A DNA stretch of 64,000 bases from Leptobrachium leishanense (GCA_009667805.1 CM019069.1:98181204-98245203); one strand, 5' to 3'. Shown: positions 20,925-33,900, counted from the first letter of the stretch. Program-made: numbers and translations. Notes: generated by a model not told the origin, from the sequence alone.

Positions 20925-23900
20925 AGGAGCAAACTAGGTGCCCAATGGTTGAAAACCGCTCCAAAATTCAAGCCAGAACCGAAAGGCCGAGAGGGCCCAG
21001 AGTCTTGCCAACTGCTGAGCCTACCAGGACTGAAAGAGTTACTCCTTTAGTATCCGGTCCTATGTCATGGGGAAACAATGCACACCCAAAACCTCCACGA
21101 GTCAAGAAGAAGGCCAGGGTACAGCGAACTGGGTCTAAACGTCCTGCGGCTACGACAAAGTTTCCTGACCAGCTGATAGAGCTTTAGTGTAGACTCCCTC
21201 TACTTGGATTGGAACGATGGGAGAAGGACCTGTTAGACTCAGGGGCTCAAGTGACGTTGATCTATCGAGACTTCTACGAGAAGCACTTGAAGCACATACC
21301 TCTACAGAAATTAAAGGACCTTGAGATCTGGGGTATCGGAACTGAGAAGCATCCCTATGACGGATATCTACTGGTGAAGTTAGAAATCGGATCCAAAGTC
21401 ATCGACAGTCTGGAGGTTGTGATGCATTGGCCATTGTGTGTCCTCGGCCTTCGGGGGCCAACAGAAGTTCTATGATAGTGGGGACGAATACTCATTTGGT
21501 GCGACGTCTTCTGACTCCCATAGTAATGGAAGAAGGTTCTACCAGGGGAGTACACCCGATCTTACGTCCGGTCTATCAGCGAATGGTCGAAGAACAGAAG
21601 GCACCTGCCGAAGTGGGGCGTCTGTGGAGATTGGGAGGAACAGAGAAGGTTCTGCAATCAGGAGAAGTAGCGAGTTTCCGGGCTTCAGTCAAGTTGAACG
21701 GATCACAACCGGGTCCCTATGTGGTACTGGAAACTGATCTCAGTCATGGGAGTGAAGCCGGAGTAGAAGTAATCCCTGAAATAATCTCCACAAGAGTTTT
21801 GAAACGGACATGAGGAAGAGTCTCAGTGTGTGTAATGTGTCGGATTCTCCAGTGATCCTGAAAGCACGAATGCCCATCGGGCAAGTAGCGTCCGCTACGC
21901 CTCTCTCCCCTACCGATTTAAGGGGGGGAGTGAATAAAGAGATTCCAGCTGAAAGGTTCTATCCTAAGGACGCTCCCATCTCGCCTGAATGGAAGAAACG
22001 TCTTCAGTCCCAGATCCTAAAATGGAGGGACTTGTTCTCAAAGGATGAGTTCGATGTGGGTTTAGCTAAGAGTACTGAGCATCGCATTCGCCTACAGGAA
22101 GATAAGCCGTTTCGAGAAAGGTCAAGACGAGTTCCGCTGGGAGACTTGGATGATCTACGAGAACAGCTGAATGAACTACAGAGGACTAAGGTGATTCAAG
22201 AGTCCAGGAGTCCGTACGCCTCTCCAATAGTGATGGTTCGGAAGAAGAATGGTTCTATCCGTCTATGTACAGACTATCGCACGCTAAATCAGAGAACCAT
22301 TCCGGATCAATATGCCACTCCTCGGAAAGAAGATGCCTTACAGTGTTTGTCTGGAGCAAAATGGTTTAGTGTACTAGACCTGCGAAGTGGGTATCATCAG
22401 ATACCAATGCATCCTGAGGACAAGGAGAAGACTGCGTTCATCTGCCCACTGGGGTTCTTTGAATTCAACAGAATGCCTCAAGGCCTTACGGGGGCTCCCG
22501 CCACGTTCCAGCGGTTAATGGAGAAGACAGTCGGGGACATGAACCTGATCGAAGTGTTGGTGTATCTGGATGATATTATTGTGTTCGGGAAGACTTTGGA
22601 AGAATATGAGCAACGGTTGGAGAAGGTCTTGAAGCGGCTCCATGAAGAGCGGTTGAAACTGTCTCTGGAGAAGTGTCAATTTTGTTTACCTTCCGTTACG
22701 TATCTGGGACATGTTGTTTCGGCAGAGGGCGTTTCGACGGATCCTCGAAAGTTGGAAGCCGTAGCTTCCTGGCCTAGACCCTGAAATGTTACTGAACTTA
22801 GATCTTTCCTGGGGTTCTGCTCATATTACCGAAGATTCGTAGGAGGATTTGCCAAGATAGCTCAACCCTTGAATAAGCTCCTACAGAAGGAAGACGCAGA
22901 AGAAGGCTCTAAGGCCTCTGATCAAAGTTCGTCGGCGCCAGGGCCAAGGAAGGCTCAAGAATCCATCCAAGAAGAATTGACTAATCAATGAGAAAGTGCA
23001 TTCCTGAAGTTGAGAGTCTAACTCGAGCTCCTGTCCTGGTTTACGCTGATCCTCAGAAGCCGTACGAATTGCATGTGGATGCCAGCAGAGAAGGTCTAGG
23101 GGGAGTTCTATACCAAGAATATGATGGATTGTTGAGGCCTGTAGCGTATGTGAGCCGAAGTCTTGCGCCTTCAGAGAAGAACTATCCTACCCACAAATTA
23201 GAGTTCCTAGCCTTGAAGTGGGCGGTAGTAGACAAGCTTAAAGATGATCTGTATGGAGCGGAATTTGTGATAAAGACTGACAACAATCCTCTTACGTACG
23301 TTCTTACTACTGCGAAACTGGACGCAACGGGACATCGGAGGTTGGCCGCTCTGTCAGGGTTTCGGTTCAGCCTTAAGTATCGCCCTGGAGTGAATAATCG
23401 AGATGCAGATGCTTTGTCAAGAAGACCCTACACTACAGAATGGACTCAGCTGACTCCAGATGGGGTGCAAGCCTTATGTCAAGGGGCAGAGCGCCGGGTC
23501 AAGGGAGTGGTTGAAGCAGAAGCTATAGGAGTTATGGCTGCAGCTGTTCCAGAGTTTTATTGTAATCCTACACAGCTGAGGGATGAAAGTCTGCCTACTT
23601 TTTCGAAGCAGGACCTGAGAACCGATCAGGCTAGAGATCCTCTGATTGCGTTAACAGTGAAGGCTATAAACACGAACCAAAGGGAAATTCTACTGACAAA
23701 TTCCCCAGGAGCCCGATTGGTATACAAAGAGTGGGAACGGCTGAAGATGTTGGATGGGGTGGTCTACCGAAGGGGCCCCTCAAACAATGCTGAAGAGACA
23801 GAGAGGGTGCGCTGCGGTCATTACACGATGACCATGGGCATTTGGGTGCCGAGAGAACTTTTAAGCTAGTGCGAGACAGATTTTATAGGCCCTGTATGAG

Positions 23901-25436
23901 ATCTGAAGTTGAAAGTTACTGCCATTCGTGTCTGAGGAAAACCCTACCAACTCAAACTGCTCCAATGAGCCACCTGCAAAGTCAAGGACCTATGGATTTG
24001 GTGTGCATTGATTTGCTGTGCTTAGAGCCGGATGCTAGTGGGCAGGGAAATATTTTAGTAGTGACTGATCATTTCACACGTTATGCCCAAGCTTTCTCTA
24101 CTAAAGACCAACGTGCTCCTACAGTAGCAAAGGTTTTGATGGAGAAGTTTTTTGTTCATTATGGCCTACCAAGGAGAGTCCACTCGGATCAGGGCAGAGA
24201 CTTTGAGAGCCGGCTTGTTGGGCAATTGCTGGAACTGTTAGGAATTCAGAAGACCCGAACCACTCCATATCACCCTCAAGGTGACGCCCAACCTGAAAGA
24301 TTTAATCGCACGCTGCTAAATATGTTGGGGACACTGTCAAACCGAGAGAAGCAGAATTGGAGTCGACACATAGCTACGCTGGTGCATGCGTATAACAGTA
24401 CAGAGAGTGACTCTACTGGATACTCACCTTACCGTCTCATGTTCGGAAGAGAAGCTCGACTGCCTGTTGACTTGGCATTTGGGTTATCTCTTGATCAGGC
24501 ATCTGTGGCCTCTCATAAAAATTATGTGGATAGACTTCAGAAAAATTTGGCTTCTGCGTTTGAACAGGCCCGTTTGACTTCAGGAAACAGAGGAATAAAT
24601 GAAACTATGACTTGAGAGTTCGAATACAGGCTCTACAACCCGGTGATAGGGTTATGTTGAAGAACTTGGGTGTTTCTGCAAGGCATAAGTTGGCGGATAG
24701 ATGAAGTTCTCAAGTCTACATTGTCTGCAAGCAACTGCCGGGTCTACCAGTTTACCAAATCCGACCGGATGGAAAGGCTGGGCCTCTTAAAAACTGGCAC
24801 CGAAATCATCTGTTGCCTTTGAGGGAAGCTGTAAGGATACCAGTTGGAGACAAACTTTCTTTGCCGAACCCGCCTGTTCCACGCTCGACTCCCGTTACTC
24901 GGTCTCAGCAGACACGGGTTGTTGAAGAGAGTGAAGGGGATAGTGAGGAAGGAAGTTTTTGTCTGGACTGGGTGCGCTCGCCTGAACCTGAAGAGGTCAT
25001 TCCAGTTTCCGAACGGTGGGAAAGTAACCTGAGGCCTGAGGCTCCTGAATTCCAATTGGAAGTTTCTGAGATTTCGGAAATTCCTGTAGTTCCCGAAGAT
25101 GTGTCTTTTAGATTTATAGTTCTATGCCTTCACTGGAAGGCTCATATTCAGAAGAGGTGTCTGCTCCAGTTGTGGACAAAAGAATTGAGCCCAAAAAATG
25201 TGGCACTCCCACCTGAAAAGGAGATGATTGAACCAGAGTCTAAACGTTCTGTCCGACCCCCTCAGAGACTCACCTACGACTCACCGGGACAGAGCACTGA
25301 AGAGGCTGTTACCACAGTGCAAAGGTTGCCTGAAGTGTCTGCTATGCTAGCTGAGGTAGTCAGGAGTATGAGTCAACTTGAGGATGTATATCTGACCCAT
25401 TATATGTTTGCTGCTGAGCCTGAATATATTGCTTAA
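20925..25436 (+). pseudogene. Gypsy pol (protease, RT, RNase H, integrase)
   Basis: The protease has LDSGAQVTLIY at about 21230-21262. The RT begins near 22080; landmarks are SPYASPIVMVRKKNG (about 22209-22254), LDLRSGYHQIPMH (about 22375-22413), MPQGLTGAPATFQRLM and catalytic YLDD (22563-22574). A TGA at 22783-22785 (CGA expected) breaks the thumb. A Ser/Glu-rich stretch (about 22880-22985) lies between RT and RNase H, followed by a TGA. RNase H has ELHVDASREGLGGVLY (about 23068-23115), LEFLALKWAV and KTDNNPL. The integrase has the zinc-finger pair CHSC (about 23920-23931), LVCIDLL (first Asp, about 24010), HSDQGRDF (second Asp, about 24183-24206) and PYHPQGDAQPERF (Glu, about 24265-24303). 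A GPY/F-like module follows near 24740-24815. Frames change near 23830 and stop at 24613. Confidence 0.92.
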
Positions 25437-25492
25437 TGTAAATGCTGAAATGTCAAGTAACTGTTGCACTTACTTGGAGAGACCCAAGAGTT

Positions 25493-25507
25493 CAAGGGGG
25501 GGGAGAG
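25493..25507 (+). promoter_or_regulatory. Polypurine tract of Gypsy element
   Basis: CAAGGGGGGGGAGAG lies directly before the 3' LTR at 25508. Confidence 0.8.
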
Positions 25508-26452
25508 TGTAGCGCTGTTTTAAGATTGTGTTTGCTGCATTTACTTGGTTTGGCCACCAGAGGGAGACAGGGGCAATATGAACTATACTGGACACAAACG
25601 GAACTACAAATTCCATCGTGCTTTGCGTTGGAGACAGGAAGTGGGGGAGAGAGAGCAAGGACATCCGCAGCCTCGTCGAAGGAGAGCCAGTGTGAGCCGA
25701 GCGACAAGAGGTGGAAGACGCACGTGAGACTGCCAGGGATCGTGACCAGGTCGGAGAGCAGGCGCTGCCTCGCGGGTGCTGGGGATCAGGGACAGTGACT
25801 TGGCGGACACCTGCCTACACATCGCTGAGAGGTTTGCACAGAGACATCGTTCCAGTTGGACCCCGAGTAAGGAGACCGCGATGATCCATTGGGAGTGCAG
25901 GCGGTAGGCCGTAGTTCTCATTGCGGAGATCGGACAAGCAAGAGAAGCGGATCCGGTGGCACAGAGTCCCAGTGCAATCCAAGTGGAGAGACATCCTTGA
26001 TCGGGCAGCGGAACAGATTGTCTAACGGATGGGTGAGAGGCCTTCCAGGCCACAGTTCCAAGTATAACGAAGCACGCTGCATTATTGTTTAAATCTACAG
26101 GGCCCCAACGTGACTAGTCGAAGATTTGCTCTTTCCATTCACTGGCCAGTTGAATATAGTACCCGGGTACCTGAGATCATACACACACACACCTTTTTGA
26201 GACATTACTTTCGCGGGACTTACACTCCAGAATCGAAGGGGTTAAACTTTTCTTTTGCCGCCACGTGTTTTTCCCGCATTACGAAGTCCTGTCGTTCATA
26301 TACCGTGTTTACATTATATATGCCGCTTTATTGGGATCAGTAAAGTATATAATCTATAAAATCCACAACAGTGCTGGTGTATATTTATTCCCTAGTGCGG
26401 TGAGACTAACCCGAGGTTAAATTCAGCGGCTCCTCCGGCAGTGAGCGCTACA
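25508..26452 (+). repeat. 3' LTR of Gypsy element
   Basis: This 945-bp direct copy of the 5' LTR has a shorter GA run and scattered substitutions. It ends GAGCGCTACA and is followed by the duplicated CGTG. Confidence 0.93.
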
Positions 26453-26749
26453 CGTGGAATATCAAAGGAGAAAAAAAGAGATCTCTCACAGGGAGATAAG
26501 TCCTCAAGAACGTGAACAGTCTTAGTTTCTTCTTAGTGGATATTCCTTGCAGATATTACCTCAAAAGGAAAGGAACAAATACAGAGATACGCCAATGGCA
26601 TAATATTGTTGAAGTGCAGTAAATTTGAAGAAAAAGGGGATCGTTTCTACTCACCCTTTTAGAGAGCTGCCAGCCCTCAAATGCGAGTATTCCAGGTGTT
26701 AAGGGTCACCTAGGTCACCTCCTCCTGATCTCTGCAGTATACTGTAGCG

Positions 26750-26915
26750 CAGGCCTCAAAATTTCCACTCGCCTACTCGCATTTGGCGAGTGGAAATTAC
26801 ATGAGGGCGAGTGGAAATGCAGATGCAGGGCAGGATAAGGGTTAGGTGGGGCAATGAATGGCGAGTAACTCTTAAGGCCTGGCTAGTAGCTTGGGACTTG
26901 AAATTTTGAGCCCTG
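26750..26915. mobile_element. 166-bp hAT-like MITE
   Basis: The left end CAGGCCTCAAAATTTC and the inverted right end CAGGGCTCAAAATTTC are terminal inverted repeats. The element sits in the loop of the foldback element. The flanking 8-mers do not match, so the duplication is lost or the ends are slightly misplaced. Confidence 0.65.
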
Positions 26916-27545
26916 CTAGCAGCATTGAAAACATCCACATACGTTGTATTGGACAGGAACAGATCATTTGGGGTAATATACCACCCAACACAGATTGTGT
27001 TCCAGCAAGAATAATCAGGAACGGAAAGGAAGTATGCTATACAAATTCTTTTATAAATTTTATTATTAAAACATACATAAAATAGAGCTGGCCGTTTAGC
27101 TGACCCTTAACACCTGGAATACTCGCATTTGAGGGCTGGCAGCTCTCTAAAAGGGTGAGTAAAAACAATCCCCTTTTTCTTCAAATTTACTGCACTTCAA
27201 CAATATTATGCCATTGGCGTATCTCTGTATTTGTTACTTTCCTTTTGAGGTACTATCTACAAGGAATATCCACTAAGAAGAAACTAAGACTGTTCATGTT
27301 CTTGAGGACTTATCTCCCTATGTGAGAGATCTCTTTTTTCTCCTTTGATATTCCACGTATTGTGTATGTGAGCTCCACCCCCTCCCTCTCTTTTTTGATT
27401 TTTGCTTGGGTGACGGGAAGCACCTTTTTGGGGGTATACATTGGCGAACCGAACTAAATAAGCGCCGCTGAGTTTAACACCTTGTTTTTTCTGCATTATT
27501 GTACTGTAGAGGTGCTGCCCGGCAGTGTGCGGATTCATCTGCTGC

Positions 27546-28970
27546 ATTCTTACATACAGACTTCACATTTGCTGGCATGGAACCTCAAATATTTGTTCAG
27601 AACATTACCGAAATAGGATTTGGGAACTTCAAATGTCCACAGATGTAAATATTCTTTGTGGCTGGCAAAAAAATATTTCAGTGGTTAGTTTAGGAATAGA
27701 GCAGCGATTTCTGCTTGATCAAAGTTTTTACACTGTAATGCAACCATAGACATATTTTTATTAGGTTCCCAAAAACCCTAAGGTAGGTTTCTGCTCTAAT
27801 AAAATAAAGGAACCAAGCTCAGATTCACACAAAATGTGCTGTAAAACATCATACGCCCAAAGAAATGTGCTGTAAAACGTCCTATGCCAAAAGAAGTACG
27901 GGCGCTTCTTTGGGGCGTATTTGCAGCGCGTTCACTCTGCAGTCTATGGCTGTGAATGCGCTGCAATACGAGTTCTTTACGTTTGCGCGATACGCGTGTA
28001 TTGCACGCGTAACAAATGCACAGGTGTGAACCCAGTCTAAACCCAGAAAAGTTAGTCTACCCTGTTTTTTTTTTAAAAAATTACCACTTATATTTGTAAA
28101 TTAAAAATAGTCAACCAAACTTTACAATTACTGGACCCAGGGCCGGCCCGACAATGGAGCAGTGTGGTGCAACTGCTCCTAGTGGCAAATTTTTGGCCAG
28201 CATATTTTTGCCGCCGGCGCTGCACTATTTTTTTTGTATCAGTGCCACGCGGGCATCTCTTCGAGGCCGGCGCGTGCTTTGACTGCTGACCGCACCCACG
28301 CACATGCAGCCAGGAGGGGGAGTGCAGTGAGAAATGGATCAATACGCGTGTGTGTGGGCCGGATCGCTTTCAGCAGCCGAGCACAAGGAGGCACGCAGCA
28401 CAACCCTGTGAAGGTAGGGGATTCCCCACTGGCAGCACCAAAAACCTTCAGCAGAGGGAGAATGCGCTTCCCCTAACAAACCCTGTATTACCCCACATGC
28501 CGGCTCATCAGCACCAGGTCCCCTCCACAGCTCACTGAGGCAGGTTCCCTGTGAGTACATAAATCTGCTGAGCTCTGGGGTTGGGAGATTTCTCTCTCTC
28601 TCGTCCTGCCTCTACCAAGATGTAGATAGGGTGAGGGGAGAGAGCCAGAACCAGGAGAACACGAGGAATCCTCCCTCCCCCCAGTGAAAAGTGTGCAGTG
28701 CAGCACAAGCTGCTCAGTGGGGGAGAGGGAGGGGGATCTGAAGCTGGGTGTAAAGTCTTCAGTCAGTGTATCTTTGCTGATCTGCATGAGATGGCCCTCT
28801 GTGTGAATCCAGAGCTGCCTCATACAGAAAGTGACATGATGCACATTTAGGTAATTCATGGAGAGGAAGCTGCCCTATATACATAAATAAAAAGCACATA
28901 TCTGTATATAAGGCTGCTCTCATTCTCTGTAAGGTATTCTCTGTATAGGGCATATAAATAAATACAAAGC
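27546..28970. other. Unassigned segment with foldbacks and a hAT-like terminus
   Basis: No gene is seen. 27840-28045 is a degenerate palindromic, GCG-rich sequence ending AGGTGTGAACCCAGTCTAA, typical of a MITE end. CAGGGCCGGCCCGACAATGG at 28138 resembles the terminus at 3426. A pyrimidine run TTTCTCTCTCTCTCG lies at 28589-28603. 28870-28970 belongs to the palindromic array that continues at 30628. Confidence 0.45.
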
Positions 28971-30619
28971 CAGTGGTGTATTTAGGTTTTGTGCTGCCCT
29001 AGGCCTGACTAAACTCGTGCACCCCCTAATTTAAATTTGACGCACCCCTTCCTGTCAAGGGCACACCTCTTCCTGGTTAATCCCCACCCTTCCTCTTTAA
29101 GCTCCACCTTTTCCTCTTAGAGCTCCGCCTTTTCCTCTCTTTATATTAAAAGTGGATACCAAGTGCCTACTTGTATATTTTGTATACCATTTCAAATGTA
29201 TCTATTGAGATAAAGAAAATTATGAAATGTTTAAATTCAAGCATTTTTACAAAGAACAGCCACGCATGTCAAGTAAACGGGATCACAGCCGCTCTAATTG
29301 GTTGAACAATAAAATCCACAGAAACGTGCACTGCATATGAGCGTATCACAGCTGCACAGCAATAAAACCCACAGAAATGGGCACTGTGTATGAGCATATT
29401 AGAGCTGCACAGCAATAAAACTCACAGTAATGTGCAGTGTGTATGAGCGTATCCCAGAGCTCCAGGGCAATAAAACTCACAGTAATATGCAGTGTGTATC
29501 ACAGAATCCACAGCAATAAAACTCCCAGCAATGCAATGTTTGGTGTGTGTCAGCGTATCAGAATCCACAGCAATAAAACTCCCAGCAATGCAATGTTTGG
29601 TGTGTGTCAGCGTATCAGAATCCACAGCAATAAAACTCCCAGCAATGCAATGTGCGGTGTGTATGAGTGCATCAGAATCCACTGCAGTAAAACTTCCAGC
29701 AAACCGAGTGTATATGAGCACACAGCAATTATGCTGTGGAGCCATCTTGTCAGCAGTGGGGTGCCACTGCCAGAGGGTGCAATGTAGCTTTGATTCCCTT
29801 CCCGGTGGGTGTTCAGTCCAGAATAGAGTCTGTGTTAACGAAAGGGCGGGCAGCTGCGCGCGTGCGTTTCACGTGGTTCAGCCAGTCATGTGGTACTGAG
29901 ACTCAGAGAAATGGCAGTAAAATGCCCTGATGTTCGGTGGTTTCAATCAGCAGGTTTATTCAGGCAAACCCCATAGGTTTCAATGTTAAAAATATTTCCG
30001 TTTTTATGCAATATCTAATAAATCATTTATTATTTTAATCTGCAGTAAAAAGTCTTTACTTGATTTTTTTTAGTACCTTTTAGTCATTTTTCAGATTTGT
30101 TTGGGCATAATTCTCCCCCCTTTTTTTTAATAGCAGTTTTTCTTTTTTCTGTAACAGAACTTTTTATTATCAATCATAGGATCTTATATGTAAATTCCAG
30201 ACATTTTCGTTCAGTAGTTCTTTTGAAAACAGCAGGCCACGGGTTTGCGGTGGCAGCATTCAGCAGCCGACTCCATGCACTTTGGGGACCCTGCGGTGAA
30301 TGGTGAATTCACTGCAGGGTGGGGAAATTTTATTCTCCTAAGTGCAGGGAACTACAGAACACCAAAAAGTTGGCGTCATTTCGGTGCTCTGTGAGTAACC
30401 CATTTAGTGGTGAGGTTTTTTGCTGCCCCCTGGAAAGTAAAATTGAAAGTGTAAATTAGTGAAATCTCAATGTAACCTTCCTGGTAAAATACTTTGCAAA
30501 AGTAAAAAAAAAAAAAATTTTTTTTTTTAGGGGTGGGGCCACCCAGTGCGGGCCGCCGCCCCCTGGAAAGTGCCGCCTTAGGCCTGGGCCTAGTCGGCCT
30601 AGGCCAAAATACACCAGTG
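28971..30619. mobile_element. hAT element (non-autonomous) carrying the 55-bp satellite
   Basis: The termini CAGTGGTGTATTT and, inverted, CACTGGTGTATTT are flanked by the exact 8-bp duplication TACAAAGC (28963-28970 and 30620-30627), which is diagnostic of hAT. The 1649-bp interior has no transposase. It contains the satellite at 29310-29720 and T- and A-rich runs near 30065-30135 and 30500-30530. Confidence 0.9.
29310..29720. repeat. 55-bp satellite, about 7-8 units
   Basis: This is the largest block of the satellite in the window. Two adjacent units (about 29520-29650) are near-identical and slightly longer (about 64 bp: CCAGCAATGCAATGTTTGGT inserts), which shows recent local duplication inside the hAT element. 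Confidence 0.85.
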
Positions 30620-30627
30620 TACAAAGC

Positions 30628-30962
30628 CTGTGCCTTATACAGAGAGCAAGGGCTGCCTTATATAAAGCTATATGCATTGTATTTTGGTGTATAACTTAGA
30701 GTGTGAGCAGCCTTCTATACTGATACATGCGGATATAAAAGGCAGCTCTCAATGTGTAAGGCATATAGAATGAAATGCAAAGCACATATCTGTATATAAG
30801 GCTTCTCTCACACTCTGTAAGTTATACACCAAAATACAATGCATATAGCTTTATATAAAGGCAGTTCTTGCTCTCTGTATAAGGCAAAGGCTTTGTATTT
30901 ATTTATGTGTCTCACACAGAGAGCAAGTGCTGCCTTATATAAAGCTATATGCATTGTATTTT
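30628..30962. repeat. Palindromic repeat array (part)
   Basis: Alternating direct and inverted copies of GCTATATGCATTGTATTTTG and AGAGAGCAAGGGCTGCCTTA motifs appear here, at 28870-28970 and again at 37488-37580. The three parts form one array that was later split by the hAT element and by LINE C. Confidence 0.75.
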
Positions 30963-33900
30963 TTTTTTAATTCTTTATTTAAAGAGTCATGTATCCATTA
31001 GCACATAATACACAGTAGATAAAGGAACATAGCGATGGTAGGACACAGTAACGCTTATTTTCATCAATTAAACATAGAGCAATCACAAGAAATATGGGAA
31101 GACACCCTATTCAAAGGGAAAATAAAAAACACAAACATTAAAAGATAACAAATCATAAAAATAAACAAAAAAAAAAAAAGGGGGGGAGGGGGATGTTCCA
31201 ACCATCAGCTGGTGGTGTGTCATGAATTGGGACCATCAGGGCACTAGCTTGAATAGGGGCTAATCAGGGCAGGGCAATTAGTTTACTAATTAGGGGCATG
31301 CGATGTACTCGTCCCATAGGGACCATGTTTTAGTGAAGGAGCTGATGGTGTCTCTGACCTTGGCCGTCAGTTCGTCCATAAGACAGGCATCAACAATCTT
31401 TTCTGTTACTACAGTCCAGGAAGGGAGAACGCTCTGGCGCCAAGATGCCGCCAAGGCCCGTCTGACAGCAAGGGCCAGCCTATTGAATAAAAGTTGCTCA
31501 GGTCGAGACAGAACTGACAGGGGACGAGAGAGGAGGTATGCCCAGGGATCTAGAGGTAATTGTCAGTGGAATATTTTCTGAAATTCTGTGTGAATTTGAG
31601 ACCAGAAGCGGCGTACTACCGGGCAGTCCCACCACATATGGATATAAGTGTCCTTATCCCCGCAGTCTCGCAAACAGAAATCACTGGAGGTGACTCCCAT
31701 ACGATGAAAGGGACACCGGGTGACGTACTAGCGGAGTAAAATTTTGTATGATTGTTCCTGGTGAGTGACACAAATAGAGGACCTGGCTGTTTGTTCCCAT
31801 ATATCCTCCCATTCATCACCTGGCAAAAGATCGCATAAGTCATCCTCCCATTTATCACAGTACGTGAGGGGCCCCCACTGTCCTGGGCTGGAGCTAAGGA
31901 GGAGGTATAATTGGGATATAAGCCCTTTCAGGGGGCCATCTGCCATGCAAACGCGCTCTAAAGTGGTGAGGGGAACAGTTGAGACCCTTTCTAAAAGTCA
32001 GAGCAGTAGCAAAATGTCGGATCTGTAAGAACCGAAAAAAGGAATCAAATGGCCACGTTCCTGAAGTTCAGAAAAAGTGATGAGCCGTCCCCTCTGATAA
32101 AGGTCTCGGTACCTCAGTAGCCCCGCTCCCAACAGTCCCCTAAAGTCTGAGGCCCTTAGTCCGGGTGGAAATTCTCTATTACGTAGTAAGGGGGTGAGGG
32201 GAAAGGAAGCACCCACCAGCGCAAATTTCTTCCTAGCCAGTTCAAAAAGGCGGAGAGATATCAAAATCGAGGGACACGCCATGCGCAAAATAGGTCTGGA
32301 GGTTCTAGGGAGCCATATGTATAGGTCAGGGCGGTCAGGGGACATAAAGGCAGATTCTAGCGCGACCGTCTAGTAGAAGCGGGAGAGTGCCAGGCCACAA
32401 CCTGAGTCAACTGGGCTGCGCAATAATATAGATATAGGTTAGGGAGCCCTAGTCCTCCACGGGTCTTAGGGCGATATAAAATACGGCGCGCCACCCTAGG
32501 TCTCTCATTTTGCCAAATAAATGAGTCGATCGCCTGTTGGAGCCCGGCTAAGTCCCGTTGAGTTAGTAATAGAGGTAGTGTCTGGAACAGAAAAAGAATA
32601 CGTGGGAGTATATTCATCTTTATGCTATGAATGCGTCCTATCCAGGAGCACCAATGCTCCAGATCACACTTAATCTGATGAACCATGGTTGTGAAGTTCT
32701 TGCTATAAAGAGCTTTCGGATCTGCTGTTAAAAGGATACCCAAGTACGGCAATTCAGAAGGAGCAAGATGAAACCCAAAATCTGATTCAATCAAGGTTGT
32801 GTCTGTGTGTAACATATGAAGGGGCATAGCACAGGATTTAGTGTAGTTAACGCGAAACCCCGCTATTTTACCAAAGTCGGATAATAACGGTCTAAGGTGG
32901 GAAAGAGAAGAGATGGGATCTGTCAAAGTGAGAAGGATGTCGTCAGCGTAGGCTGGCGACAGTAAAATTATCTCCTCCGACTGGAACCCCCCTTATGCCG
33001 GGATGACCTCATATGGCAGCTAATAAGGGTTCGAGAGAGAGGAGAAAGAGGAGGGGCGAGAGGGGACAGCCCTGACGAGTGCCGTTAAGAATAGGGAACC
33101 GAGTGGGGCAACTGCCCGGGATTCGGACCTGCGCAGACATACCAGAGTAAAGAGCACGCACCGTATTAAGATAAAGATCTGGGAGGCCAAAGCGGGAGAG
33201 GGTAGAGAAAAGGAAAGGCCATTCCACCCTGTCAAAAGCCTTCTCCGCGTCCTATAAGACCAGGGAAGGCGTCGCTCGAGAAGATAGCCACCAATCAGGT
33301 CGGCATTACGTATAGTGTTATCAAACAGTTGACGATTAGGAACAAAACCGACCTGATCCGGATGGACTAAAAATTGGAGGAGTGGACTAAGGCGGGTCGC
33401 CAGGACCTTAGCAAGAATTTTGGCATCAAAGTTGATGAGGGATATAGGGCGGTAGCTCTCAACCGCTGCAGGGTCTTTACCCTCTTTAGGAATAAGGGCA
33501 ATATTGGCCAAGAGCAAATCCGGGTGGAGAGACCCACCCTCAGCGCAGTCGTTAAAAACCGACGTCAAAAAAGGGACGAGTTCCGGACGCAGCGCTTTAT
33601 AGTACCCCCCTGAAAACCCATCTGGGCCCGGGGCCTTCGTACCTCCCAGTGCAGAGATGGCACGACTAACCTCCTCCTCCAGGATTGGAGCACTTAGACT
33701 CGATATGTGAGAGTCCTCAAGCTGCGGCAAAGAGAGGGAATCTAAAAAACAGGAGATGGCATCTAAATGGACTTTGTCAGAGGGAGTATGGTGGGGAGAA
33801 TGGTTGTATAGGTTAGAATAATATGCTGTGAAAGACGTGCTGATCTCCTGCGGGGAGTTAACTAAGACATCGTCTACTGTTCTAACTGCAGGGATAGAGG

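Larger units (their letters stand above)
18409..26452 (+). mobile_element. Ty3/Gypsy LTR retrotransposon with PNMA-like Gag
   Basis: This complete 8.0-kb element has LTRs at 18409-19369 and 25508-26452 that begin TGTAGC and end GCTACA, a 4-bp duplication CGTG (18405-18408 and 26453-26456), a primer site and a PPT. Interior order is gag, protease, RT, RNase H, integrase, so integrase follows RT as in Gypsy. Stops and shifts break every ORF. There is no envelope gene. A region of low conservation lies between the integrase and the 3' LTR. Confidence 0.93.
18230..27540. mobile_element. Long inverted-repeat (foldback) element, split by Gypsy
   Basis: The left arm is 18230-18408 plus 26457-26715, about 440 bp in total. 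Its inverted counterpart is the right arm, about 27100-27535. Shared landmarks on the two strands are AGGTGTTAAACTCAGCGGCG, GGTTCGCCAATGTATACCCC, GAGATCTCTCACA and GAGGGCTGGCAGCTCTCTAA. The loop (26716-27099) holds a small MITE. No transposase is visible; the class is unknown. The left arm was split by the LTR retrotransposon at 18409-26452. Confidence 0.78.
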
